Source: Streptomyces griseoloalbus (GTDB lineage: Bacteria > Actinomycetota > Actinomycetes > Streptomycetales > Streptomycetaceae). Taken from it: a stretch of 64,000 bases of DNA. The stretch lies in contig BMUD01000010.1 in NCBI GenBank assembly GCA_014650015.1, forward strand, positions 124,001 through 188,000, written 5' to 3'. The notes beneath the pieces are model-generated. The model was given only the letters and a program-made list of their open reading frames with translations. It ran no database searches and was not told where the DNA came from. Positions 1-8,904 of this stretch are shown piece after piece (position 1 is the stretch's first letter; each line of letters starts with the position of its first letter). A program made the translations under genes and the position numbers.

Positions 1-32
1 CGTTTCGTGGAAGTCGAAGTCAGGCTGAGGGC

Positions 33-920
33 ATGGCTTCATCGATCCACTGCCCGCACCGCTCGTGTCACCGCGCTCCGTGGGCCGGCCGGCGGGCCGG
101 CGTCCCCTTCCGTGCGCGCGGCCGTGCGGCGGTGTCGGCCGCCGTCCTCGTCGTGCTGGCGTTCCTGACCGGATGCGGGGCGGTCACCGGTACCCCGGCG
201 CGGGACGTTGCGACGGACACCGCACCGACGGCGGATCCGCCCGGCACCGGGCACACCGCACCGACGGCGGGTCCGTCCGGCACCGGGCAGACCGCGCAGG
301 GCCGGGCGGGCGCCGGGACGGAGCCCCGGCCGCCCGCCCGGATTCCCGGCCTCGGCCCCCGGACGCTGGCGTGGATTCCCGAGAACGCCCGCCAGGTCCT
401 CGTCGTCACCGGCAGGGGCAGAAACGACAACCGCTCCGAGGCCGTGCTCCACCGGCGCACCGGCTCCGGATGGGAGGCGGGCCCGGCGTGGCCCGCGCAC
501 AACGCCCTCAAGGGCTGGACCGACGATCACCGCGCGGGCGATCTCCGCTCACCCATCGGCGTGTTCGCCCTCGGTGACGCCGGGGGACTGCTCCCCGATC
601 CCGGTACCGAGCTGCCGTACGACCGGTCGGACGGATTCGGCGTCGGTGGCACGGGCTTCGCCGGAGAGCCACTGGCAGGGTCCTTCGACTACGTCATCGC
701 CATCGACTACAACCGCCTGCCGGGCACGTCCCCGCTGGACCTGACGCGTCCGCTCGGCGCCGACAAGGGCGGCGGCATCTGGCTGCATGTCGACCACCAG
801 GGGCCCACCCAGGGCTGTGTGACCCTCGGCGAGCGCCACATGAGGGAACTCCTGCGCACCCTCGACCCCGACCGGCACCCGGTGATCGTCATGGGCGACG
901 CCCTGTCGCTGAGCCTGTGA
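33..920 (+). CDS. L,D-transpeptidase (YkuD-type) lipoprotein
   Basis: A probable cell-wall L,D-transpeptidase or related YkuD-fold protein of 295 residues anchored as a lipoprotein. The N-terminus has basic residues, a hydrophobic stretch and a lipobox LTGC with the lipidated Cys at residue 48. A Pro/Thr/Gly-rich spacer follows, with a 12-residue repeat (TAPTADPPGTGH, TAPTAGPSGTGQ). The catalytic part has WLHVDH (His252) and TQGCVTL (Cys262), which fit the conserved His and Cys of YkuD enzymes, though the usual SHGC is changed to TQGC. It would act outside the membrane on peptidoglycan. The start has GAGG just upstream. It is a single gene running towards a convergent lipase gene. Confidence 0.8.
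   Translation: MASSIHCPHRSCHRAPWAGRRAGVPFRARGRAAVSAAVLVVLAFLTGCGAVTGTPARDVATDTAPTADPPGTGHTAPTAGPSGTGQTAQGRAGAGTEPRPPARIPGLGPRTLAWIPENARQVLVVTGRGRNDNRSEAVLHRRTGSGWEAGPAWPAHNALKGWTDDHRAGDLRSPIGVFALGDAGGLLPDPGTELPYDRSDGFGVGGTGFAGEPLAGSFDYVIAIDYNRLPGTSPLDLTRPLGADKGGGIWLHVDHQGPTQGCVTLGERHMRELLRTLDPDRHPVIVMGDALSLSL
219..290 (+). repeat. 36-nt tandem repeat in lipoprotein spacer
   Basis: Two near-identical 36-nt units start at 219 and 255 (each begins ACCGCACCGACGGCGG), with a degenerate third unit from 291. They encode the 12-residue repeat of the lipoprotein spacer. The period is a multiple of three, so copy-number change would keep the reading frame. Confidence 0.8.
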
Positions 921-970
921 GGGGCCGCACTCCGTGCCAGGGGACGTCGGACGCGGGGACGACCGGCGGC

Positions 971-1023
971 GACCGCCACAGGAACCGGCGCACCGCCGGC
1001 GGACCGCTACAGGAACCGGCGCA
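971..1023 (+). repeat. 22-nt direct repeat at 3' end of phospholipase gene
   Basis: The segments at 971-992 and 1002-1023 match at 21 of 22 positions with a 31-nt period. The right copy contains the stop codon of the leftward phospholipase D gene. The left copy has the single change that would remove that stop. This looks like a small local duplication. Confidence 0.7.
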
Positions 1024-2182
1024 GCGGAGTGACCGCCGCCTCGCGCAGCCGCCGGGTCACCGGGCGACGAAGCCAGTGCGCGGGATCGACGGGCTCACCG
1101 GCGCGCCGGTCCTCGTCGAAGTCGCGGTCGAGCGCGGCCGTGAACTCCTCGTCGAGCACGGCCAGCATGACCTCCTCGTCGTGCTCCATCGAGCGCCGGT
1201 TGAAGTTGGTGGAGCCGATGAGCGAGGCGACGCCGTCGACCGTGACGATCTTCGTGTGGAGCATGGTCGGCTGGTACTCGCGTATCTCGACGCCCGCGTC
1301 GAGCAGGGTCCCGTAGTGCTGCTGCCCGACGATCCGGCACACCCGCTGGTCGGTGTACGGCCCGGGCAGCAGGATCTCCACCCGCACCCCCCGACGGGCG
1401 GCCTGCGCGAGCAGCTCGACGAAGTAGGTGTCGGGGGCGAAGTAGGCCGTGGACAGGCGGAATCGCTCCTCCACGGAGGTCAGCACGATGCGCATGAGCG
1501 TCTGCATGTCCTGCCAGCCGAAACCCGCCGAGCCGCGCACCACCTGCACGGTGGCCCGCCCGGGCTGCTCGTGCTCGGTGAACCGGTCGCGCTCGTCGTA
1601 GAGGGAGTCGTGGCACTCCGCCCAGTTCTGCGCGAACGCGGCGGCGATACCGTCGACGGCCGGACCCCGCACCCGTACGTGCGTGTCGCGCCACTCACCC
1701 GGGTTGCGGGCGTCGCCGCACCACTCCTCGGCGATGCCCACCCCGCCGGTGAACGCGGTGTGCTCGTCGACGACGAGGGCCTTGCGGTGGCAGCGGTGGT
1801 TCTGCTTGAACGGCGACAGGTGCAGCGGTTTGCGGAACCAGGCGACCTGTACACCGGCGGCGTCCATGGCGTCGAGCAACTCCTGCTCTATCTCCATCGC
1901 GCCGAACCCGTCGAGCAGCAGACGCACCCGCAGTCCGGCCCGGGCCCGCTCGGCCAGCGCCTGCGCGAACTCCTGCGCGATGGCTCCCTTCCAGTAGACG
2001 AACGTCATCATGTCCACGGTGTGCTCGGCCCCGCGGATCGCCTCGAGCATCGCGGGGAAGATCGCGTCGCCGTTGCGCAGCGGCACGAGCTCGTTGCCCT
2101 CGGTGGCGGCGATGCCGAGCAGCCGCTCCAGGCGTCTTCGCAGCCGCTGCTTGCGCAGTTCCGACATGCTCGCGGTGGTCAC
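1007..2182 (-). CDS. Phospholipase D / cardiolipin synthase-like protein
   Basis: A 391-residue phosphatidyltransferase of the phospholipase D superfamily, likely acting on membrane phospholipids as in cardiolipin synthesis. Two HKD motifs are visible: HRKALVVD followed by EHTAFTGG, and HTKIVTVD followed by GVASLIGSTN. These supply the two catalytic His-Lys-Asp sets. No long N-terminal transmembrane region is present, so it resembles the shorter ClsB-like enzymes. The start is a GTG at 2182 that overlaps the stop of the upstream DUF6328 gene by four bases, which suggests translational coupling. An ATG at 2167 is an alternative. The frame stays open far upstream, but that part is the shadow of the neighbour. 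Confidence 0.85.
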   Translation of the reverse strand: MTTASMSELRKQRLRRRLERLLGIAATEGNELVPLRNGDAIFPAMLEAIRGAEHTVDMMTFVYWKGAIAQEFAQALAERARAGLRVRLLLDGFGAMEIEQELLDAMDAAGVQVAWFRKPLHLSPFKQNHRCHRKALVVDEHTAFTGGVGIAEEWCGDARNPGEWRDTHVRVRGPAVDGIAAAFAQNWAECHDSLYDERDRFTEHEQPGRATVQVVRGSAGFGWQDMQTLMRIVLTSVEERFRLSTAYFAPDTYFVELLAQAARRGVRVEILLPGPYTDQRVCRIVGQQHYGTLLDAGVEIREYQPTMLHTKIVTVDGVASLIGSTNFNRRSMEHDEEVMLAVLDEEFTAALDRDFDEDRRAGEPVDPAHWLRRPVTRRLREAAVTPLRRFL

Positions 2183-2787
2183 GCGGCGTCCTCGCCTTCC
2201 AGGCGCCGGGCGGCACGTCGACGCAGCCACAGGGGGAGGGCGTACCAGGACAGCACGAACCACAGCATGACCGCACCGGTGAGCAGCTCGGACAGCAGAC
2301 CCGGGACGACGACGTGCAGGATGAGCAGGAGCGTGCAGCCGATCGTCAGTGCCATCAGCACCATGCCGCACATCATGAGCCGGTGCGCGACCTCCACCAT
2401 CTCGTCCTTCATGCGCTGACCGGAGAGAAAGCGGTGGAGGGACACCGGCGCTATCAGGGACGCGGTGGCCGACGCCCCGAGTACCACGGTGATGACGTAG
2501 ACGACGTGGGCGAAGGTCCCCAGGCTCCTGAAGTGGCTCGTGAAGGCCACGCTCAGCAGGAATCCGAAGAGGATCTGCACGCCGGTCTGCGCGACCCGCG
2601 TCTCCTGCATGATCTCGTTCCATCTGCGGTTCACGCGTTCACGCGGTGTCTCCGGTGTCTCCGGTGTCTCCGGTGGCTCCCGGCGCGCGGCGACGGCGTC
2701 GCCGTCGCCGCGGGTGCCGTCGGCCTCCTCCCCCGAACGCGACCGTCCGAGGTCGGACTGTTCCACCGGCTTCGTCGTCAAGGCCAT
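2179..2787 (-). CDS. DUF6328-type four-helix membrane protein
   Basis: A 202-residue membrane protein. The N-terminal 50 residues are charged and contain an ETPETPETP repeat. About four hydrophobic helices follow (GVQILFGFLLSVAF, VVYVITVVLGASATASLIAP, MMCGMVLMALTIGCTLLLI, LLTGAVMLWFVLSWYALP). It matches the DUF6328 family common in actinobacteria, whose function is unknown. The ATG at 2787 has a strong GGGGAGGAA ribosome site. The gene overlaps the phospholipase D gene by four bases, so the two probably form an operon and may work on the membrane together. Confidence 0.75.
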   Translation of the reverse strand: MALTTKPVEQSDLGRSRSGEEADGTRGDGDAVAARREPPETPETPETPRERVNRRWNEIMQETRVAQTGVQILFGFLLSVAFTSHFRSLGTFAHVVYVITVVLGASATASLIAPVSLHRFLSGQRMKDEMVEVAHRLMMCGMVLMALTIGCTLLLILHVVVPGLLSELLTGAVMLWFVLSWYALPLWLRRRAARRLEGEDAA

Positions 2788-2945
2788 CGAGTTCCTCCCC
2801 ACCTTCGAGCACTCCTTGTGCCCCGCCCGGTCATATGCATGCCGAGCTACCGCCGCCTCCCCTCCCGACGGCGCCCCGGCTTCCTGGGACGGTCGGCCCC
2901 GGAGGCCGGAGCGCGGGAGGGAGGCCGCGGGAGGGGGCCCGTGAG

Positions 2946-4445
2946 TCAGGGGGCGATACCGACCCCCTCCACACGGCTCCAGGACTTCTCCTGTGCCGCC
3001 GTCATGGCGGGCCAGGTCGTCCCGCCCGGGCGCGGCCTGACGCGTGAGGCGTACGACGAGGGCCGGTAGGCCGGGTCGTAGAAGCATCCGGTGGCATACG
3101 TGCGGTCGAACGTGGCGCAGCTCGCGGCGATCGACCGCGGTGTCGGCTTGTCGCCGGTGCGCACCCAACGGTCCAGGGAGGCGATGGAGTTGGCGTATTC
3201 CGAGTCGCTCAGCGCGCTGTGCTCGTGCTCGTGCGTGAACGTCTGCACCAGGTGCGCGTCCCGGTGGGCGCCCGTGAGCGTGTCGCGGTAGGCCGCCTCG
3301 TGCTCGATGAAAGCGGTGGGGTCGTCGATGGCGTGCAGCGTGAGGACCGGGATCTTCACCTTGCCGGTGAGGTCACTGTCGTAGGACAGGTCGCGCACGG
3401 CCGTCGGATCGGCGGTGAACCGCTCCACCCCCGCGTTGAGAGCCTCGTCGTCGTGCGAACCGGAGTACCGCACACCCTCGTTGGTGAACGGGTTGCGGTC
3501 ACCCAGCCGCTTGTGCACGATGTCGCGGAACGTGAAGACCGAGAAGCGCAGATGGGACTCCAGCGTGCGCTCCGGAATCCTGGTGACGGCGAGGATGTCG
3601 TCCAGGTTGCGCTGCTGCAGCGCGGTGCGCTCCTCGGGCGGCGAGGCGTATCCCGTGCACTCCTGCAGCCGGGCGCGCATCCCGGTCGTCGTCAGCGTCG
3701 AGGCGGGGCGCAGACCCTGCCACAGCGGGTACTGCGGCTCGCTCGGGCGCGGCAGGTTGGCGCAGTAGTACTGGTAGACGACGCGCAGGTCGACCCGGTA
3801 GTCGTAGCCGCGGGAGCCGCCGCCGAGGACGCCGTTGGTGAGCAGCGCGCCGTCGTAGGGGCCGCTTGCCCCGCCGTACGTCTCCACGACCTTGGCGGCC
3901 ACGTTGCCGCCCCAGGACTGGCCGTGGACGTACGTCCGCTGGGGCCGGCCGAACTCCTCGGTGAACAGGCGGCGCAGGTTCTCGGTGTCGGCCGCCGCCA
4001 TCCTGGTGCCGTAGCCGCCCCGGCGGTAGGACGAACCGGCCCAGGCGTACCCCTGGTCCACCATGACCTGCCACCGCTCCAGGTCACCGATGCTGCGCTC
4101 CGGGTCCGACCCGTCACCCAGATCGGGGCCACCGTGCGCGTGGACGACGAGCGACGTGTTCCAGTCCTCGGGGATCGCGATCGCGTAGTACGCGCCGTTC
4201 GTGTCCCGGCCGGTGTAGCACGTGGCCTTCTCCGCCAGAGCGGAGGGACAGGCGACGGGGGCCGGCTCCGCACCCTCGGCCCCGGTGGCCGGCGCCTGGG
4301 TGAGGGCACCGACGACGGCACCGGCGAGGCACAGAGCAGCCGCCCGCCACCGGCCTCGCCGGGAAAGGAACGATCGGGGACCACGGGTGACATGACGGGA
4401 TCTGTTCAAGGCGCGACTCCTGGTTCGTGGCGCGTTCCTGCGCAT
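2946..4445 (-). CDS. Secreted alpha/beta hydrolase
   Basis: A 499-residue secreted hydrolase. The N-terminus is Arg-rich, then hydrophobic (AAALCLAGAVVGALTQAPATGAEG), consistent with a signal peptide. The oxyanion region HAHGGPDLG and nucleophile elbow GQSWGG place it in the alpha/beta hydrolase fold. A late Asp (AIDDPTAF) and His (HEHEHS) could complete the triad. Paired cysteines in the C-terminal part suit an extracellular protein. The substrate cannot be told; peptides or esters are possible. No clear Shine-Dalgarno precedes the ATG at 4445, so the true start may lie a little downstream. Confidence 0.75.
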   Translation of the reverse strand: MRRNAPRTRSRALNRSRHVTRGPRSFLSRRGRWRAAALCLAGAVVGALTQAPATGAEGAEPAPVACPSALAEKATCYTGRDTNGAYYAIAIPEDWNTSLVVHAHGGPDLGDGSDPERSIGDLERWQVMVDQGYAWAGSSYRRGGYGTRMAAADTENLRRLFTEEFGRPQRTYVHGQSWGGNVAAKVVETYGGASGPYDGALLTNGVLGGGSRGYDYRVDLRVVYQYYCANLPRPSEPQYPLWQGLRPASTLTTTGMRARLQECTGYASPPEERTALQQRNLDDILAVTRIPERTLESHLRFSVFTFRDIVHKRLGDRNPFTNEGVRYSGSHDDEALNAGVERFTADPTAVRDLSYDSDLTGKVKIPVLTLHAIDDPTAFIEHEAAYRDTLTGAHRDAHLVQTFTHEHEHSALSDSEYANSIASLDRWVRTGDKPTPRSIAASCATFDRTYATGCFYDPAYRPSSYASRVRPRPGGTTWPAMTAAQEKSWSRVEGVGIAP

Positions 4446-4678
4446 GGGCCGGGATGTTAGGAAGACCGGACGCCAAGGGCCATGGGGGCGGCGGTTGCGT
4501 TCATACTGTTCGGTCGGCCCCCATCACCCTGTTCACTGACATGAACGGGGTGACCGGAGGACGTGGAGGGCTTGGCGGACCGCTGACCGGTGGAACCGGC
4601 GTGCCGATGGCCCGTGGGCCGTGCGGTGCGCCATCGGGTGCCGTGCGGTGCCGTCCGGGCGCCGTCCGCGCCGGCCGG

Positions 4679-5689
4679 TCACCCGTCCGCGTTCCGCCGG
4701 TGGCCGTCCTCGTCCCACTGGGGGCGGCCGGCCCCGGATTCCCCCGCCGTCAGATGCTCCAGCACCTCGACCAGTTCCTGGCAGGCACGCTCCACGGAGC
4801 GTCTGGTGTTGCGTTGTTCGGCGATCACCGCGGACAGCAGCAGGGCGGTCAGGGACACGGCGCCGTTGAAGGCCTGAAGGTTGATCATGATCTGCACGTC
4901 GGACAGGTGGACGAACGGCCCGGCGTGGTCGGTCGCCGCGACGGTGGCCATGACGGACGCGAAGAGGGCGCACACCATGCTGCCGGCGAGCTGGAACCGC
5001 AGAGCCGCCCAGATCAGCAGCGGAAAGACGGAGAACAGCACACTGGCCGGGGTGTGCGTCACCAGTGGCACGAGGCAGCCCGCGATCGCCGTCAGACCCA
5101 CCGTCTCCTTCCACCTCGACCAGCGCAGCGGGGCGCGCACCTGCCGGAGCCCGAGCAGCAGCGGAGTGATGAGTAGTACGCCCATCGCGTCGCCCGCCCA
5201 CCAGGCGAGCCACACCCTCCAGAAGTCCTCCCCCGGGAGATCGCCTGTGGCGACGAGGAGGCCGACACCGATGGACGAGCTGATCAGCATCGCCGAGATG
5301 GCGCAGAGGAAGACCAGGGCGAGACAGTCCCGTAATCGGGTGAGATCGGTGCGGAAGCCCACCTTGCGCAGCAGGAGGAACCCGACCACGGGCGCGGCGG
5401 TGTTGCCCGCCAGGACGCCCAGCGCGGATGCCCCCGGCGAGGTGAGGTGCGTGAGGATGGCCAGGGCGCCCAGTGCGATTCCCGCCCAGCAGCGCAGCCC
5501 GAAGATCAGCAGGCAGGCGACGGCCACTCCCGTGGGCGGCCAGATGGGCGAGACCACCGCACCGCCGACGGTCAGATCACGCAGCAGCCCCAGCCGTCCC
5601 GCCGCGTAGTAGCAGGCGGCGACCGCCAGCGTCTCGAACACGAAGACGACCGGTGTGCGCAGATCCCGGCTAGCCACCACACACGCCAT
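4679..5689 (-). CDS. MASE1-domain integral membrane protein without output domain
   Basis: A 336-residue membrane sensor-type protein. About eight to ten hydrophobic helices fill residues 10-290, and the motif SPIWPPTGVAVA near the start is characteristic of MASE1 sensory domains. After the last helix only about 40 polar residues follow, with a short helical piece (EQRNTRRSVERACQELVEVLEHL) and no kinase, GGDEF or phosphatase domain. The SpoIIE phosphatase gene lies immediately upstream in the same direction with a gap of 51 bases. In many actinobacteria these two modules are fused, so this looks like a split version. The ligand is unknown. Confidence 0.75.
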   Translation of the reverse strand: MACVVASRDLRTPVVFVFETLAVAACYYAAGRLGLLRDLTVGGAVVSPIWPPTGVAVACLLIFGLRCWAGIALGALAILTHLTSPGASALGVLAGNTAAPVVGFLLLRKVGFRTDLTRLRDCLALVFLCAISAMLISSSIGVGLLVATGDLPGEDFWRVWLAWWAGDAMGVLLITPLLLGLRQVRAPLRWSRWKETVGLTAIAGCLVPLVTHTPASVLFSVFPLLIWAALRFQLAGSMVCALFASVMATVAATDHAGPFVHLSDVQIMINLQAFNGAVSLTALLLSAVIAEQRNTRRSVERACQELVEVLEHLTAGESGAGRPQWDEDGHRRNADG

Positions 5690-5740
5690 CAGACACCGGG
5701 CCCGCCGGGTCGGCGAGGTGGGACGGGCACACCCGCCGCC

Positions 5741-6571
5741 CTATGGCTGAGTGCGCAGCCCGTCGTGCCCGATCACCAGGACGGCGGCGTCGTCCTCGTG
5801 TCCCACCCGCTCCGCGACCTTGATCACGGCGGCGGCGAGTGCGTCCGCGTCCATCCGCGCGACCGCCGCGATGCCCGCGAGCCGCACCACCTGGTCGAGT
5901 CCCTCGTCCAGCGGCATGGACGGCCCTTCCACGACCCCGTCGGTGAGCATCACGAACAGCCCGCCCGTGTCGAGCCGGTACCGGGTGACGGGGTAGACCA
6001 CCCCGGGCTGGATCCCGAGCGGAGGCCCGCCCTCGTCCTCGGTCACCCCGGACCGGCCGTCCGCGGTGGCCCACACACACGGCAGATGCCCGGCCCGCGC
6101 GCTCTCCATCAGCCGGGTGGCCGGGTCGAGCCGCATGAAGGTGCAAGTGGCGAACAGGTCCGGGCTCAGTGACAACAGCAGTTCGTTGGTCCGGGCGAGA
6201 AGCGCGCCGGGTTCGCTGCCGACGGAGGCCAGCGCCCGGAGCCCCACCCGGACCTGACCCATGAAGGCGGCCGCCTCGATGTTGTGCCCCTGTACGTCGC
6301 CGATGGACAGACCCATACGGCCGTCGGGCATGGTGAAGGCGTCGTACCAGTCACCGCCCACATTGAGACCCTGATACGCGGGCGCGTACCGCACGGCCAG
6401 CCGTACGCCCTCACCGACGGGCAGCCCCCTCGGCAGCATGCCGCGCTGCAGGGCGACGGCCAGTTCGACCCGGGAGCGTTGCACCTCCGCCTGCGCACGC
6501 GCCTGAGCCGTCAGCGTCCGGAGCCTGACCAGAAGCTCGTCGCCGTCGTCCGTGGAGCCGATGCGGGACAT
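5741..6571 (-). CDS. SpoIIE/PP2C-family serine phosphatase
   Basis: A 276-residue cytoplasmic protein phosphatase. A short coiled N-terminus (TLTAQARAQAEVQRSRVELAV) leads into the PP2C core with LQRGMLP, GGDWYDAF, GDVQGH, LTDGVVE and DDAAVLV, which supply the metal-binding aspartates. Such enzymes dephosphorylate anti-anti-sigma factors in Streptomyces partner-switching pathways. Unlike most, it lacks PAS or GAF sensor domains. The co-directional MASE1 gene begins 51 bases downstream and may provide the sensing part. No ATPase-kinase is next to it; one lies at 61 kb. Confidence 0.88.
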   Translation of the reverse strand: MSRIGSTDDGDELLVRLRTLTAQARAQAEVQRSRVELAVALQRGMLPRGLPVGEGVRLAVRYAPAYQGLNVGGDWYDAFTMPDGRMGLSIGDVQGHNIEAAAFMGQVRVGLRALASVGSEPGALLARTNELLLSLSPDLFATCTFMRLDPATRLMESARAGHLPCVWATADGRSGVTEDEGGPPLGIQPGVVYPVTRYRLDTGGLFVMLTDGVVEGPSMPLDEGLDQVVRLAGIAAVARMDADALAAAVIKVAERVGHEDDAAVLVIGHDGLRTQP

Positions 6572-6749
6572 GGATCACTCACTCGGGTGAGGACACGCAC
6601 GCTCGGTGGCGCCGCCCTCGGGGACAAAGCGCTCATTCACATATGCACAGGATGATAGTCAGAAGGGGGATGACCAGGCCAGTCGCGTACCCGGCGAGAC
6701 CCGGCCGACGAGGTCGCGGTGGGCACCCGTGCGCGTGGCCGAAGCCGTC

Positions 6750-6762
6750 TAGTCTGTGCGCA
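6750..6762 (+). promoter_or_regulatory. -10 element for a leaderless start
   Basis: TAGTCT at 6750-6755 is followed by six bases and then the ATG at 6762. This is the usual spacing between a -10 box and a transcription start that coincides with the start codon. Confidence 0.5.
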
Positions 6763-7112
6763 TGGAGCAGCGTGAGATCATGCAGCGGAGCGTCGGCATC
6801 CTCACCGAGGCCCTCGAGATGCGGCGGCACATCAGGGAGAACCCGGACGCCGACGTGACCCGGAGCGGGGCTGTCTCCAAGCTCCTGGAAGAGATGCTGC
6901 CGCACATCCAGTTGCCGGCCGACGCGAGCGTGCGCGAGGTCGCGGACATCGTCACCGAGAAGCTGGGCCCGGCCATCGTGCAGATCACCTCCGCGCTCAC
7001 CCACGCCTTCGTCCAGCTCGCCGAGATCCACGACGAGGGCCGCACCGACGTCTCCTCCGCCGATGTCCTGCGGGCCATCTCCCTGCACTACGAGGCCGGT
7101 GGGGAGCGGTAG
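6762..7112 (+). CDS. Conserved hypothetical all-alpha protein
   Basis: A 116-residue acidic protein I do not recognise by function. It is predicted mostly helical (REIMQRSVGILTEALEMRRHI, VSKLLEEMLPHI, VREVADIVTEKLGPAIVQITSALTHAFVQLAEIH) and has no membrane segment or cysteine cluster. The ATG at 6762 is preferred because it follows a -10 box at leaderless spacing and no Shine-Dalgarno is visible. A GTG at 6756 is in frame. It is divergent from the SpoIIE phosphatase gene and stands alone. Confidence 0.7.
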   Translation: MEQREIMQRSVGILTEALEMRRHIRENPDADVTRSGAVSKLLEEMLPHIQLPADASVREVADIVTEKLGPAIVQITSALTHAFVQLAEIHDEGRTDVSSADVLRAISLHYEAGGER

Positions 7113-7323
7113 CGCCCGCCGAAGGGGCGGGGGCGCCGGTGGTGATGCCGGGCCCGCGCTGCATCACGCGGCGCACGAACCGGCGGGGACGGCGGCCTGG
7201 ACACGGCTGTGTTCACCGGCCGGCCGGCCCGCCACCTCCGCGTGCGGTTTCCGGATCGGGGGCTGGAACGGGGCTACTCGCTGCGTGAGGCCGGAGTCCG
7301 GGACAGGTGACGGGCGGGCCGCG

Positions 7324-8904
7324 TCAACTGCCGGGCGGCAGGGCCCCGTCCAGGAGTTCGCGGACCGCGTCCCGTGCCCTGGCGCGGTCGGCGGGGACGA
7401 GTCCGATGCGGGTGCGGCGGTCGAGTAGGTCCGCCTCGTCGAGCGCTCCCTCGTGGCGCAGGGACCACAGCAGCTCGGCGCCGGTGACCGGATACCCGGG
7501 CACCACCGGCTCGTTGAGCCGCGTGTCCCGCGCGCCGAGCGCCCGCACGGACGGTGCCTCCGTGCCGTAGCGCGCGACCAGGCGGCGTGGTGCGGCCAGG
7601 CCGGCGAGGAGGTGCGGCGGTGCGGCGCCCACGAGGGGAAGCGACGCGGTGGGGGACGGACCGGCCGGCAGGTGACGGACGCGTACGGCGGTGTCGACGG
7701 CGTCCTCGGCCATGCGCCGGTAGGTGGTGAGCTTTCCGCCGACGACGGTGACGACGCCCTCGGGGGACGTGAGGACCGCGTGACGCCGTGACAGGTCGGC
7801 GGTCCTCGGTGCCGTACCGGAGCGCGCCGGCGTCGTGTCGAGCAGGGGGCGCAGTCCGGCGAAGGCGCCGACCACGTCGGCACGGTGGACCGGGACGTGC
7901 AGGACGGAGCAGAGGACGTCGAGGAGGAAACCGATGTCCGTCTCCGGTGCCTCCGCGACGTCCGGGATGTCGCCCTCCACGGGTTCGTCGGTGAGGCCGG
8001 CGTAGACCCGGCCGTCGTCCTGGGGGAGGACGAGCACGAACCGGCTGCTCTCCCCGGGGATCGGGATGTGCAGTCCCGCGGTCGGCGGGCCGAGGCTCTC
8101 GGGACGCAGGACGATGTGGGTGCCGCGGGAGGGGCGTATGCGGACGCCGCCGACGAGACCGCCCGCCCAGACGCCGCACGCGTTGATCACCGCGCGGGCG
8201 CGGATCTCGCCCTCCTCGCCGGTGAGTTCGTCGCGGACCCTGGCGCCCGCCGGGCCGAGGTCCAGGGCCCGGACCCGGGTCAGGACCCGCGCCCCGTGCG
8301 CCGCGGCCGTACGGGCGAGGGCGGTCACCAGGCGGGCGTCGTCGGTGAGCCGGCCGTCCCAGGACAGCAGTCCGCCCCGCAGGCCGTCGCCGCGCAGGGC
8401 GGGGGCGAGACGGTGGGTCTCCACCGCGGAGAGCCGGCGCGGCGGGGGCAGGGTGGCCCGGGCCGTGCGGGCGGCCAGGCGCAGCGTGTCCCCGGCGCCG
8501 AAGCCGGCCCGGGCCAGGGCTGCCTGACCGCGGGAGACCAGCGGAGTCAGGGGCAGCACGAACGGCTGGGCCCGCACGAGGTGCGGGGCGGTGCGCTCCA
8601 TCAGCACCCCCCGCTCCACCGCGCTCTCGTGGGCGACGCCGAGCTGCCCCGAGGCGAGGTAGCGCAGCCCGCCGTGGATGAGCTTGCTGCTGAAGCGGGA
8701 GGTCCCGAAGGCCAGGTCGTGGGCGTCGACGGCGACCACGCTCAGCCCGCGCGCCGCGGCGTCCAGAGCCGCCCCGGCGCCCGTGGCACCGAGACCGACC
8801 ACCAGGACGTCGACGACGGGGCCGCCCACGGAATCTCTCAGTTCACGCGCCCGTCGGGCGGCGGACAGGGACGAGCCGGCGGCCGGGCCGGGGAGGGGGG
8901 TCAT
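7324..8904 (-). CDS. glpD: Glycerol-3-phosphate dehydrogenase (FAD-dependent)
   Basis: A 526-residue flavoenzyme oxidising sn-glycerol-3-phosphate to dihydroxyacetone phosphate. The dinucleotide motif VVGLGATGAG lies near residue 35, followed by the family signature SSKLIHGGLRYL. VVGGKLTTYRRMAEDA lies in the C-terminal half, as in GlpD. The ATG at 8904 overlaps the stop of the upstream tetR gene by four bases, so the two are translationally coupled. Next to it, in the opposite direction, are an alkyl-DHAP-synthase-like gene and a diacylglycerol kinase. This suggests it supplies DHAP to a glycerolipid pathway rather than serving glycerol catabolism, since glpF and glpK are absent here. Confidence 0.9.
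   Translation of the reverse strand: MTPLPGPAAGSSLSAARRARELRDSVGGPVVDVLVVGLGATGAGAALDAAARGLSVVAVDAHDLAFGTSRFSSKLIHGGLRYLASGQLGVAHESAVERGVLMERTAPHLVRAQPFVLPLTPLVSRGQAALARAGFGAGDTLRLAARTARATLPPPRRLSAVETHRLAPALRGDGLRGGLLSWDGRLTDDARLVTALARTAAAHGARVLTRVRALDLGPAGARVRDELTGEEGEIRARAVINACGVWAGGLVGGVRIRPSRGTHIVLRPESLGPPTAGLHIPIPGESSRFVLVLPQDDGRVYAGLTDEPVEGDIPDVAEAPETDIGFLLDVLCSVLHVPVHRADVVGAFAGLRPLLDTTPARSGTAPRTADLSRRHAVLTSPEGVVTVVGGKLTTYRRMAEDAVDTAVRVRHLPAGPSPTASLPLVGAAPPHLLAGLAAPRRLVARYGTEAPSVRALGARDTRLNEPVVPGYPVTGAELLWSLRHEGALDEADLLDRRTRIGLVPADRARARDAVRELLDGALPPGS

Noticed and set aside
917-2419. A 500-codon plus-strand frame over the phospholipase D gene
   Set aside because: The minus strand has both HKD motifs; the plus frame is a shadow.
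7113-7323. A codon-like tail on the plus strand (FTGRPARHLRVRFPDRGLER before a TGA near 7311)
   Set aside because: There is no start codon or upstream coding part in frame and no family is recognised; it may be a relic but cannot be supported.
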